Below, in pieces: positions 44,261-58,300 of a stretch of DNA of 64,000 nt. Position 1 is the stretch's first letter, and the number at the start of each line of letters is the position of its first letter. The translations under genes and the position numbers were made by a program. Below the pieces are notes generated by a model, which was given only the letters and a program-made list of their open reading frames with translations, was not told where the DNA came from and ran no database searches. Origin of the DNA: Bugula neritina (taxonomy: Eukaryota; Bryozoa; Gymnolaemata; Cheilostomatida; Bugulidae); the NCBI GenBank assembly GCA_964035545.1, contig OZ037765.1, positions 33,953,504-34,017,503 on the forward strand, in the 5' to 3' direction.

Positions 44261-45209
44261 AATAAAAAATCAGTTCACTTATCACATGACTTCCGTTATA
44301 CATAATACTATATACATAATATATTAGTATTACACTACATCAATATAATCTAATGTGGTATAATAGAACATAGCATTGTATTAAATTAGTAAATCAACTT
44401 GAAAAATAGAAAAAGTGAAGCCAGCTAACTGCCTGTTTGATTCTAATCATAGCTGTGTTTCCACAAACAGTTCAGTGTGCACTGCGGGCAAAGGAAAAGA
44501 CTCCCCAAGCTCGATGTTATTATTTGCTGAGAAATATATTCATTACATACCTCAATAAGTGCTCAACAAAAGATGACTGGAAGCTATAAAATATTTGAGT
44601 TTATCTGATACTGTATCTCTATATAACAAGGTATTTAGAGCCCTGAACAATGTGCAGTCCTCTCATTGTTTTGGTTAATTGTTTGTCATTATCTAGAAAA
44701 ACTATGTAGTGATCTCCACACTAATTTATTAACACAACGCTCGAAAATTTGACTTAAGGCAAATTGAACGTTGAAATTATTACTATATATAACCTTACAT
44801 TAAAACAATCTCAGTTGAACATGAAAGGTTAGTGGAAACACTGGTTGCTGCTGTTTAAAACTTGCTGCGTGTGCTCATATTTTGTCAGATGTGAAGTTAC
44901 ATAAACAAACAAATGGCAAGGGAATAAATCTCAAATAACCATATTTTACAGCTGAAAGCTGAACATTCAACTTTATTAATAAGAATCATACAGAACTTTA
45001 TAAACTTGGCTACTGATATAAACCAGATGATCTTATAGCAGTTGGAGGCACACAAACTAGATATAGTATAAGAGATGATCACCTGAGACCTACTAAGTGA
45101 TAGAATCAGTTATTTGACATGGTATAATGATGTGATATACATAGTGTATCTGTTGTTTGTAATTTGAAACATCTGGTTCTATCAGTAAAATATGGTGAAT
45201 CAAGACTTT
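44261..45209. other. intergenic spacer
   Basis: AT-rich DNA between the plus-strand gene and gene B. No exon, tandem repeat or element was recognised. Confidence 0.4.
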
Positions 45210-45513
45210 CCCCTCATTCACACTTACCGTATCGTATGCCGTAACAGCAAATATCAACCATTTTTACAAATGTCTGAGCTTCCTGTACGACGTTGCGGTA
45301 CGGTAGGATCAAACACTGCTTGATTCAAATAAGTTGCGACGAACTCCTATTGGACAAAAAAATATTATTTGCGTTAATTCATTGGATATAATTGTCCAAT
45401 GAAGTGTCATAGATTGTACCTAATAGCGGACTTTGAAAACTTCAGCCCGAACACATTAAAAATGGCTGATTTTTGCTGTTACGGCATACGATACGGTAAG
45501 TGTGAATGAGGGG
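45210..45513. mobile_element. 304-bp palindromic MITE
   Basis: Terminal inverted repeats of about 50 bp, beginning CCCCTCATTCACACTTACCG and ending with its complement. Arms differ at a few positions near the inner end. No clear target duplication was read, so the superfamily is open. Confidence 0.75.
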
Positions 45514-46212
45514 ATTATATTGTAACCAAAACACAGAATACTAAAGTAATGATACCATAAAAAGCTAATAAAATACTTTCAGTTGTTAAAGAGCAGCAAA
45601 ATAAAGCAGCAGGATAGAAGTGAACTGCTGTTACAGGAAGTAAATACTAATATTAAAAAGTAGGTCAAACAACTTGTATGATAGTGTGATTCCCATATCT
45701 ATACCATTATCTGTACCTTTAATAGTGATTACATGAAGTACACATGCAGCTGTATATAGTTTATCTGTTCAGAGACAGGTTTATTATGTCAGTTATGTCA
45801 AGAATAATTAGTTTAGGAATCATCTTCTCTTTCGTACCCAGTATTCCCATATAACAGCTAGAGATATGAGTGAGTGTAGTTTGGTCTACAGCTCATTGTA
45901 AACTACATCAAGCAGCTATGAACGCCTGTTGCTTGTTAGATATAGATGAAGTATGTTTCCTATAAGATAGTGTCAAATGATCCAAATACAAGAGAGAACT
46001 GCATCATGCTTCTGAACTAAGTTAGTAAATAATAATCATGATACAGTTACGATGAGTAAATGTAAAGTTATAAGTACTTCAGGATTTAGAGAAAATAACT
46101 GGTAGTATGAGTACTTTGTATAGATTATACAATATGGAGTTGAATAGAGCCATATAATAGTATATACTAATACATAGTATGAAAGGTTCGGTTCTGGTAA
46201 AATCTCGTGAAA
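45514..46212. other. 3' flank of gene B
   Basis: Noncoding AT-rich DNA downstream of the gene B stop. Nothing further was recognised. Confidence 0.4.
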
Positions 46213-46371
46213 TCATTCTGAACTTTGCTGTCCATTGAACTTGGGGAAAAAGAAGAGTTTTCGAAAGTGGGTTAAAGTGCATTCTGGGCGGTTAGGTACG
46301 TTACAGCCAACTTCTCTATTCTGTTTCTTTTTGAAGTACGAGATGCTGACTCTTCTCACCCTGTCTTGTAT
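46213..46371 (-). CDS. gene B last exon: end of caspase p10
   Basis: TTTTTCACAG acceptor, then IQDRVRRVSISYFKKK and finally FRKLFFFPKFNGQQSSE with a TGA stop (46,213-46,215). KLFFFPKFNG matches the terminal p10 strand. Confidence 0.87.
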   Translation of the reverse strand: MQDRVRRVSISYFKKKQNREVGCNVPNRPECTLTHFRKLFFFPKFNGQQSSE

Positions 46372-49300
46372 CTGTGAAAAAGTTTAAAAAAGCAATACAT
46401 ATGAAGCTATAAGTGTGCCGATTTTTTTCTCCATCAGGTATTGAATGATCATGAATATAATTAACAAATTAATGAAGCTGCAAACATCTAATAGAAATAT
46501 TCAGGCAAACGGTAGTTAGAGACTAAAACTAATTACTAGGTGTTTTAACTGAACTTGTTCTACTACTAGTTTACTGAATATCATACAGTATAATTCATTC
46601 TTTCTACTAGGTTACTGAATATTATACAGTACACTCAGTGGATGCGTTAAAATAAATTTTACACCTAGATTTAAAAGACCCAACGTACTTACTATTTTGA
46701 ACAGTTCATCTATATCTCTGTGACAGCTGTGTTTGTAGAATGTAGCCACTAGTATTCTGATAAACCATGTACCATACTTACGATGTCTGCCTGTCCTGTA
46801 GTCTGCAACAGGAAAGATAAATATAATATTCAAAGTACTATACTCAAAGTACCATACTCAAAGTATCATACTCAAAGTATCATACTCAAAGTATCATACT
46901 CAAAGTATCATACTCAAAGTATCATACTCAAAGTATCATACTCAAAGTATAATACTCAAAGTGTCATACTCAAAGTATAATACTCAAAGTATCATACTCA
47001 AAGTATCATACTCAAAGTACTATACTCAAAGTGTCATACTCAAAGTGTCATACTCAAAGTGTCATACTCAAAGCATCATACTCAAAGTGTCATACTCAAA
47101 GTATCATACTCAAAGTGTCATACTCAAAGTATCATACTCAAAGTGTCATACTCAAAGTATCATACTAAAAGTGTCATACTCAAAGTATCATACTCAAAGT
47201 GTCATACTCAAAGTGTCATACTCAAAGTGTCATATTCAAAGTATCATACTCAAAGTACTCTACTCAAAGTATCATACTCAAAGTATCATACTCAAAGTGT
47301 CATACTCAAAGTGTCATACTCAAAGTATCATACTCAAAGTGTCATACTCAAAGTGTCATACTCAAAGTATCATACTCAAAGTGTCATACTCAAAGTATCA
47401 TACTCAAAGTATCATACTCAAAGTATCATACTCAAAGTATCATACTCAAAGTATCATACTCAAAGTATCATACTCAAAGTACTATACTCAAAGTGTCATA
47501 CTCAAAGTATAAGACTCAAAGTATCATACTCAAAGTATCATACTCAAAGTACTATACTCAAAGTGTCATACTCAAAGTGTCATACTCAAAGTGTCATACT
47601 CAAAGTATCATACTCAAAGTGTCATACTCCAAGTATCATACTCAAAGTGTCATACTCAAAGTGTCATACTCAAAGTGTCATACTCAAAGTATCATACTCA
47701 AAGTGTCATACTCAAAGTATCATACTCAAAGTGTCATACTCAAAGTGTCATACTCAAAGTGTCATACTCAAAGTGTCATACTCAAAGTGTCATATTCAAA
47801 GTATCATACTCAAAGTACTCTACTCAAAGTATCATACTCAAAGTATCATACTCAAAGTGTCATACTCAAAGTGTCATACTCAAAGTATCATACTCAAAGT
47901 GTCATACTCAAAGTATCATACTCAAAGTATCATACTCAAAGTATCATACTCAAAGTATCATACTCAAAGTACTATACTCAAAGTGTCATACTCAAAGTAT
48001 AATACTCAAAGTATCATACTCAAAGTATCATACTCAAAGTACTATACTCAAAGTGTCATACTCAAAGTGTCATACTCAAAGTGTCATACTCAAAGTATCA
48101 TACTCAAAGTGTCATACTCAAAGTGTCATACTCAAAGTGTCATACTCAAAGTGTCATACTCAAAGTATCATACTCAAAGTGTCATACTCAAAGTATCATA
48201 CTCAAAGTGTCATACTCAAAGTGTCATACTCAAAGTGTCATACTCAAAGTGTCATACTAAAGTGTCATACTCAAAGTATCATACTCAAAGTGTCATACTC
48301 AAAGTATCATACTCAAAGTGTCATACTCAAAGTGTCATACTCAAAGTGTCATACTCAAAGTGTCATACTCAAAGTGTCATACTCAAAGTGTCATACTCAA
48401 AGTGTCATACTCAAAGTATCATACTCAAAGTACTCTACTCAAAGTATCATACTCAAAGTATCATACTCAAAGTGTCATACTCAAAGTGTCATACTCAAAG
48501 TATCATACTCAAAGTGTCATACTCAAAGCTGTCTTCCACAGAATAGATTATAATATTTCATACATACTCTCTGTACTTGGCTTCATGATATAGAAGTCAT
48601 CGACATCTAGGTGAGTGAATCTATCAAAGTGAATATTTGGAGACGCATGTTGACCTACAGAAGACTCACTCCCAGCTGTTGCTGAAGATGAGGGTAACGG
48701 GTCAGTAGTTACTGGTGAGACGGTGGCTGAATTTTGTGACTGTACAGCATTCCCAAGATCCACAGCAGCTAAAAACCAAATGAGCAATGTTATGCCAGAT
48801 TTCCCTGTTACACTATTTACAAGGAGTTCCTGGACATATACCGGTCTAGAGAAAGAGCAGACATGTTTTTGTATATTTTCTATTGGCTGCTGCAAAGTGA
48901 TGCAGGTAAGTATAAGTTGATATTCTCATTTAATAGTCATATTGCATGTGGTAATAAGAATCAGTGACTACAAAGCTTTCACCAATAGCATGATATAAAA
49001 CTGTTAATGTCAAGGCTTACTATGGATGGGATATATACATTGTGATAAAACTGTCAAAGCTAAGTCACTCACGGCCTGAACAAGCCTGAAGAATGATGAG
49101 TTTGGGTTTTCCTCTCATGGCAGGGAATTTACTAGCAGAGAGTAAATCTTTGACTTCTGACAAGTTGACAGGTTTAAGGTGTTTGTCATGGAAGATGTTT
49201 CCAGAAGTTCCGTGTGACATGATGACTAGAATGAACATGTCCAGATGCTGGTGGTCTCTGTGGGTGGTCTCTTTCCTCACTTCTGATAATATTTCCTGCA

Positions 49301-52300
49301 AAAATTATCTCAGGAATATTTTTATCAATCATTGATTTATGTTGCCTATTTTACACATGTCTTCCTTTGAAATGTGAAAAGAGTTATGATTTTAGGTTGA
49401 CCTATATCAACGAATATAGTTAGTTCATATACAAAAATAATGAAATACTCACTTCTCTGGTCAAATCAAACCACCGCCTCTCTCCTCCGGCAATATCAAA
49501 CCCCATATCTTTGAACAAGGTACTAATATTCTCATAGTCAATACCAGAACCATGTCGGGTCATCCCAGTTATTTCACTGTCATCATCTCGATAGAATCGT
49601 CCGTTGTTTATGATCATGGCGCGCCCTCTAACAGGGTCACTCATTTTGTACACCTGTAATCACAAATAGATTGCCATCTTTTAAGTATTACACACAACTT
49701 TTTTAACAATGTTTAATAGCAATTCTTATGGAAGGATAACTAACTATGAATGACTATGTAAGTAATAAAAATAGGCAACAAAAGTAGAAGTGTCTCACCT
49801 TTCTCTGCTCATTGAAAAGCTGCGTAATTTCGTTTTTAGTTGTGGGCTTCAGTTTCATACCATTCATGTGAGCAATCAGAGGTTCAAGGTCACTTTGAGT
49901 AAAGTCAGCATATCCTTCCTCTTCCACATCAGAACATTCACTGATGTCATCATCTTCACATGAGGTTGAGACAGGCTGAGCAAAGCGCATCTTTTTTGCT
50001 GGTACTTCTAGTTCTAGAATACAATACTCTCTGATGTCAACATCTTGGAAGTAAAATGGTTCTGTAAATCGTGTAAGTGTTTGAAGTACAAAAAGAATTT
50101 TCGATGATATATTATCTCAGTATTGAGTAATTAAATAATATCCTGTGACAGAATATGCCAACTAAAACCATGTATTATTGAGCTAGCACAGATTTATTGA
50201 GGTGAGCAGAACAGAAATTATGCAACTCTAGAGGAAACACTTTTTAGGATCTACAGCAGTTAAAAATCTACTTGTGTTTATTGTATAGTAATTGATGAGA
50301 AACCTTTAATGAGTGTGATATTGTTATCACAGTTCTCAAGTAAGGTGAAGTTGGTTGGTTTGTTACATTGTATTATGAATTAATATGTGATTTACACAGC
50401 TAAAATATTTATATTTATATTAGAATAAAATATATTATATATATATTACAGTTGATAAATAGGATTACACTGCCTTCTAATTAGTATAATTTACATACCA
50501 GGAACACACGATGATGCAATAAAAATCTCACCAGTTTTCAGATGTTCAGCAAAAAACTTCTTCAAATTTTCAGCTTCTTCCTTAGCCAATGGCTCACCTA
50601 TTGACACCAGATAAAATCAATGTGTATGGGAGATTTAAAGAGGAGTAGATTATTGGAAAAACATTATAATAAACTCAGACAGAAACATAGACTCACATGG
50701 GTAGAGTAGAGCACTTGGGATCTCCTCACCACCACACAGAGTTGTTGAAGATCCACTACACAGTCTGGGACTTGGTGTAGGATGTTTCAAGGAACGAAGA
50801 CACCACAGAGGATTGAGCACTTTCTTAGGACAAGGAAGTCCTAGCAGAAGGCAGTGAGCACAGTAGCATGTAGTGACTAGTCTAGTTGCTTTCCAAGTTT
50901 CTAGGACATGTCTAAGGATGTTGTTGTTGGTGGTGATGAGTCTCTCCCACATTCTGCTGATGTTGGCAGCATTAGATGACACGTAGAGTAACACCTTTCT
51001 AGATTTGTAGTCGTGTACCAGCTGTGTGTAGATCCCATCTTGATAGACATTGGCTCCATTTTTTTTTACTTTCATCACAGCAAACTCATCTGGAAACAGC
51101 TCTAACAAGCCAACCGTCATTTGCTGGTAGACGTAGTGTGGCAGAGCTAGGCCATTGAACTGTGTTTCAACTTGAAGGAGCAGATTTTGTGAGTGAGAGT
51201 AGGAAGTGCTGTAACGACTTTTGGCAAACTGTGGGACAACAAAACATGGCTTTTCAGAGTTGACATGTATAGGACCATACAGCAACCGGAATGTTTGGAG
51301 CAAGCAGATAGCAACTTCAACATTCTCAGAACTGTGAAATATTGTTTCATTTTGAATCAAATAAGCAAGAAGAGAGTGCATCATCAAGCCAGTGTCTGTG
51401 AAATGAGTAACAGGTTCCTCAAAGTCCTGCTTCTCAACAGGCATCCCATTCTTTGAATAGCACGGCTGGAACTTGTCAACTCTACTCTGCCATACGTTAG
51501 GATCATGATGATACAAGACACAGAGAAGTTTGGTAACTTCCGAAATCTTGTGGAATATGTATGGCTGGAGAGAGCTGATTTCTTTATACCACAAAACTTT
51601 GCCGCAGTCATGCATGTATGTGAGGATTATGTCCAGCTGACTTGACTCAATGTGTTGAAGTTCTGTTTGCACGTATTTCAGTATCTCATCAAAGGTACTG
51701 TACACAGAGGGAATAGACAGCACTTTTTCATTCATTTCCTCCCAAACCAAAGGTAAAGGTTTCACAAAATGTTGACTGCTTTGAAGAAGAGACTTCTTGA
51801 TCAGGTCAAACACTTCATACTTATCATCTTTTCCCAACTCATTAATGTCCTCACCAGAAAAGACTCCTTCAGTTGATTTACTGAAATGTTTGATTTGAGC
51901 AAATTCTCCACCCAATGCTTTCTCTTCTCTAATCATCTCCTCACACAGCTGATTTGAAGCGTCTAGAAAATTCTTTCGAAGCTTTTGAAATTCTGTACTT
52001 TGAAACTTATCTTTATGTGTGAAGATAAGTTTTGGAGCACCCAGAGTTGGGTTAGCCAGATACAGGTGAGACATGTAATCAAAGGCTAATCTTCTAACAG
52101 CTTCTCTGTGTGTTGATTCACTTGAAATCTCTCTGTACTGTTCCATGTTGACTACTATGACTGGAATACAGTTCTGTCTCAGTGTCAGTTGGTAGGTGAT
52201 ATGGTAGACCTCCTGGCCTCCCATATCAATGAGACGGAGTACTGTACCATCCACCTCCACCTCTTCAACATTAAACACCTTTGTTGTCTCATCTCTCACA

Positions 52301-55300
52301 GCATCTGGCCCTCTGTTGGTCAGAACTCTCTTTCTGTCAGCATTCTGTAATGTTCTGATTAGACTGGTTTTTCCAGCCATCGTATTACCCAGCACAGCTA
52401 TAGTAGCAAATGGTAGACTTCTACCAGCACCTTTAGCCAAATCTGTGTAATATTGTCTCACAGCATCTACTCCTCTCTCACATACCTCTAGTGGAGGAGA
52501 TGTGAGAGCATCACAACCTTCAACATCCAGTGCACGAAGTTGAGTTAGCTGTAGTATCTCAGGATCTAAGGATGTCAGGGACTCATTCTCAGATATATAC
52601 AGTTCTTGCAGACTACTCAGTGTGTACACAGGAGATGGTAAATTGGTGAAGTTATTATCTGATATGTACAGTCTCTCTAACTTCTGTAGACTCCGCATGC
52701 TGTTAAACAACATACATAATAGGAGATATAATAAGGAATATGACACATATAACATACACACTGTAGAAGAGAATGCACACAGGTAATCAATTGATATAAT
52801 ATTGTAAATGTTTTTCATATTAGACATCAGCTTTTCTTACAAATACTTCAGTGCATTGAAGTACTTCAAGTTAATTGATAGACTGTCATGTCAAGGTGGA
52901 CATTTAAACAGTTTTCTATATTATCTAGAAGATTTTCATCTCATGGAGGAAAGACTATTGAGGACAGCCTAGTTGGAAACCTCAGAAATCTTTACTAGGT
53001 TCCATAAAATTATTTTTGAACAGAGCTTATAGCAGCTAGTATAATTTTATATCAATTTCTGCAGATCTAGACTTCATGCAGTAATTAGCTCACTTTCCTT
53101 GTTGAGGGATAATTCTTAATAGGGTGTACTTGCTAATAGGTCCTTCATATTAATAGATAACAGAAGCTTTAAAGTGATGATGTAACTAAGGGTAGTGTGT
53201 GTGTGACCTTTGCATAAACTGTTCTGGTAAATATCACAAATAATAGAGAGTTGAGTAATTATTTAAAAAGATGGCAAGATATTAACTATCAGTATATCTA
53301 TTCATCTACAGAACTTGATAAAATAAATAGTACATTGTTATCTGGTGAAAGTTATATGACTTTACTGTATCCTCTGTGAACATAATATAATATTCACATC
53401 TTAGCAATCACTGCCTTTTATCTTAACTGTACATACTGTAGATAGTCAATGTATAGCTATGCTAGCCTGCAGCTGGGCACCATATAATACTCAACCACCC
53501 AAATAATAGCAGCACGTGGTACAAGTAGAACAACTCAGCCAATCAACACTCAGCAACAATCTGTAAAGTTGAGTCACCACTCAATTCAAAGTTACAAATT
53601 CTACTGATAGCTGGTCTAAGATCAGATAGCTGTGAGATAATACATTTATATCCTTAGAGTAAACAGGTACTAGTACTGTACACACAGTAAGCTACAAACT
53701 CTGTAGCTGTCAACCAATAGAAATATCATCTCCTTAACCAATCACAATGCAAGTCACTTTCGTAATCAACCACAACTAAGTGTAGGGCCACACTACGAGA
53801 ATACGCTAGTGACCTGCCACACACATTGCAAAAATGTATTAGCCAGTGTTAGCGTTAAATTTACTGCTCGCTACAGGCGTTTGTTTTCAAACCTACGTCA
53901 TCGGCAAAGTGATTTGGATATTATAAAAGCGGGAATGCAAACTATATAAAACTGTTTTAAAAGTTAAATCGTAAATCAAAATAAAAAAGTGAAAATCCCA
54001 AATTCTGGGCTAAACCCGTGGCCCTATTATAATTAAATCTCACTCTGCACTAAATACTAGTTAGCAGTATGAATAGGTGGGAGTACTCTGTGTAGTGTAT
54101 ATTCCCCTCACTTGTTTACCATGATGAGCTATTATACATACTACAGTATTATTCTACACTATAATATAATACACACCTGTTTGGTAGAGTTGACAGTTTA
54201 CAGTTCCACATGTACAACTCTCTCAATGATAGTAAGGATGTGAATATATTGTCAGGTAGACCTTCAGATAGGTTATTCTCTGGTATATTCAATACCTCAA
54301 GATTCTTCAGTGAAGATATGCTGTAACATAACATACAGGGATAAATACATTCTGTGAAGTTATAGAGTACAACTTACACGAGGATTAGTGTGATATGATT
54401 GTGTGCCAGTGTGGCTAGAGGAAAGAGAAGACAACACTATTGACAACAGTGAAGACTATTTATATATTATTACTCTATTTTACTTCAATACTTTATGCCA
54501 GCTAAACATGGGATAATGATAGACTGAGTGAGCACTGATTAAATTAAATGGTCAGTTGGAAGTGATAAGTGAAAGTGTTGAATAAGTTGAAACTTCAACA
54601 GAATATCCCCAACTTGAGTGTTAACTGTAGAAACCTTTGCTATGTATGCAGACAGTTGCTGAGTTACTGATGAGATATTATATTTATTACAATATCATTC
54701 TACACTATAATATAATACACACCTGTTTGGTAGAGTTGACAGTTCACAGTACTCCATGTACAACTCTCTCAATGATAGTAAGGATGTGAATATATTGTCA
54801 AGTAGATCTTCAGATAGGTTATTCCATGATATATTCAATACCTCAAGATTCTTCAGTGAATATATGCTGTAACATAATATTATACAGGTATAGAAACACT
54901 CTGTAGCTCATACATACAAAGTGTGATAACAGAGTTTTAGAATATTATTATGACTCTGTATTTCTACCATCTAACCTCTAGACAACCTTGGGCATAGCAG
55001 TTGTATAATGAGTAACTATGAGGGGATAACTACTATAATGAAGAAGTAGAAAGCTCACTTTATTTATAACCTAGGAACTAGTAAATCATAGACTGAGAAT
55101 AAACGTATTCAGGTAGCAGTGACTGAAAGAGTAATTAGTAAAAGTTTGAATGAGTTTTGTTACAGTTTGGTTTGAGCTGCAGAGTTCCTATGGCAGAGGT
55201 GGGCAACTGGGCCTACCAAGGGCCACTTGTGGACCTTTACCCATTTTTCAGTAGCCCTTTTATTGCTTAAGATAAGTAAAAACTGTCATTTTTTTCTGAT

Positions 55301-58300
55301 TAGCAATGCATAGGTTTGGTGACAAATTACTTTATTATAATAAAGTTTATTATGTGTACAAACATGGGGCCCTTCGCTTTTGCTGACCTCTGAACTTGGC
55401 CCTTGAGCAAAAGGAGTTGCCCACCCCTGCCCTATGGCATGACAGTAGTATGAGAGACAGTGTTGGTTAGATTAGAGAAAAGATAACTCTAATAAACAAA
55501 GAAAGTAGTTTACTATATTATATCCTAAATACTAGCAAACTGTAGCCTGGGCACTGAATAAGTTGAAAGGCTTTTAGCTCGTGCTTTATTATAATTTTGA
55601 ATAGTCTAGACTCTAGAGTAATAGCAGACAATGATCTTCAAGCTGAGTGTAGAAATGTAGCGAGTACATTAGAATACAACAACTACTTATTGGTAAAACT
55701 CTGAATAAGTTCAAGTCTCAACAGACCATCTTCACTTGAGTGTTAACTGTAGAAACCTTTGCTATGTATGCAGACAGTTGCTGAGTTACTGATGAGATAT
55801 TATATATATTACAGTATCATTCTACACTATAATATATTACACACCTGTTTGGTAGAGTTGGCAGTTTACAGTTCTCCATGTCCAACTCTCTCAATGATAG
55901 TAAGGATGTGAATATATTGTCAGGTAGACCTTCAAATAGGTTATTCTGTGACATATTCAATACCTCAAGATTCTCCAGTGAAGATATGCTGTAACATAAC
56001 ATACAGATATAGAAACACTCTGTAGCTCATACATACAAAGTGTGATAACAGAGTTTTAGAATATTATTATGACTCTGTATTTCTACCATCTAACCTCTAG
56101 ACAACCTTGGACATAGCAGTTGTATAATGAGTAACTATGAGGGGATAACTACTATGATGAAGAAGTAGAAAGCTCACTTTATATATAACCTAGGAACTAG
56201 TAAATCATAGACTGAGAATAAACGTAGTCAGGTAGCAGTGACTGAAAGAGTAATTAGTAAAAGTTTGAATGAGTTTTGTTACAGTTTGGTTTGAGCTGCA
56301 GAGTTCCTATGGCAGGAGCGGGCAACTGGGCCTACCAAGGCCCACTTGTGGCCCTTTGCCCATTTTTCAGTGGCCCTTTTAATGCTTAAGATAATTAAAA
56401 ACTGTCATTTTTTTGGATTAGCACAGCATAGGTTTGGTGACAAATTACTTTATTAGCCTATAATAAAGTTTATTATGTGTACAATCATGTGGCCCTTCAC
56501 TTTGGCTGACCTCTGAACTTGGCTCTTGAGCGAAAAGAGTTAGTGTTTTATTATAACTTTGAATAGTCTTGACTCTAGAGTCTAGAGCAATGATAGACCA
56601 TGATCCTCAAATCTATTGTTAACTGTAGAAACCTTTGCTCTGTATGCAGACAGTTGCTGAGTTACTGATGAGATATTATATTTATTACATAGTATGAATA
56701 GTCACTAAATACTAGCTAGCAGTATGAATAGTTACTAAATACTAGCTAGCAGTATGAATAGTTACTAAATACTAGCTAGCAGTATGAATAGTCACTAAAT
56801 ACTAGCTAACAGTATGAATAGTCACTAAATACTAGCTAGCAGTATGAATAGTCACTAAATACTAGCTAGCAGTATGAATAGTCACTAAATACTAGCTAGC
56901 AGTATGAATAGTCACTAAATACTAGCTAGCAGTATGAATAGTCACTAAATACTAGCTAGCAGTATGAATAGTCACTAAATACTAGCTAGCAGTATGAATA
57001 GTCACTAAATACTAGCTAGCAGTATGAATAGTCACTAAATACTAGCTAGCAGTATGAATAGTCACTAAATACTAGCTAGCAGTATGAATAGTCACTAAAT
57101 ACTAGCTAGCAGTATGAATAGTCACTAAATACTAGCTAGCAGTATGAATAGTCACTAAATACTAGCTAGCAGTATGAATAGCCACTAAATACTAGCTAAC
57201 AGTATGAATAGTCACTAAATACTAGCTAGCAGTATGAATAGTCACTAAATACTAGCTAGCAGTATGAATAGTCACTAAATACTAGCTAGCAGTATGAATA
57301 GTTACTAAATACTAGCTAGCAGTATGAATAGACACTAAATACTAGCTAGCAGTATGAATAGTCACTAAATACTAGCTAGCAGTATGAATAGTCACTAAAT
57401 ACTAGCTAGTAGTATGAATAGTCACTAAATACTAGCTAGCAGTATGAATAGTCACTAAATACTAGCTAGTAGTATGAATAGTCACTAAATACTAGTTAGC
57501 AGTATGAATAGTCACTAAATACTAGCTAGTAGTATGAATAGTCACTAAATACTAGCTAGCAGTATGAATAGTCACTAAATACTAGCTAACAGTATGACTA
57601 GTCACTAAATACTAGCTAGCAGTATGAATAGTCACTAAATACTAGCTAGCAGTATGAATAGTCACTAAATACTAGCTAGTAGTATGAATAGTCACTAAAT
57701 ACTAGCTAGCAGTATGAATAGTCACTAAATACTAGCTAGCAGTATGACTAGTCACTAAATACTAGCTAACAGTATGAATAGTCACTAAATACTAGCTAGC
57801 AGTATGAATAGTTACTAAATACTAGCTAGTAGTATGAATAGTCACTAAATACTAGTTAGCAGTATGAATAGTCACTAAATACTAGTTAGCAGTATGAATA
57901 GTCACTAAATACTAGCTAACAGTATGACTAGTCACTAAATACTAGCTAGCAGTATGAATAGTCGCTAAATACTAGCTAGCAGTATGAATAGTCCCTAAAT
58001 GGTCCTGTGATACTCAATAATATGACTACAATGTAATACTACCATAACAATATAGTACCTGGTCCAGTTAGCATTACTGTCTACTCCAGATACATTCAGA
58101 TGTGTGAGATGAGGAAACACTGTGTTGATATTTGGAGGAATGTCATGCTTCAGTATAACATGAGTAACTGTATGATGTCTACTTTTATCATCGATAGTGT
58201 ACAGTGTAGTAGCTTTCGACACCCAATCATGATCAGCTCCATCTATACTGGATGTGTTGAACCACACCTCATACTCCTCTACAAAATATGCACCACTTTA

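Noticed and set aside
46961-48553. Plus-strand open frame of up to 495 codons, SYSKCHTQSVILKV repeats
   Set aside because: Three overlapping frames are open at once because the 14-bp unit has no stops; 14 bp is not a multiple of three, so every frame gives the same 14-residue pattern. It lies in an intron of gene B.
52700-52827. Hydrophobic N-terminal extension of the gene B ROCO frame, looking like a membrane segment
   Set aside because: It continues upstream of a strong TTTAACAG acceptor; a matching hydrophobic stretch in gene A is likewise intronic, and the upstream exons join in phase at the acceptor.
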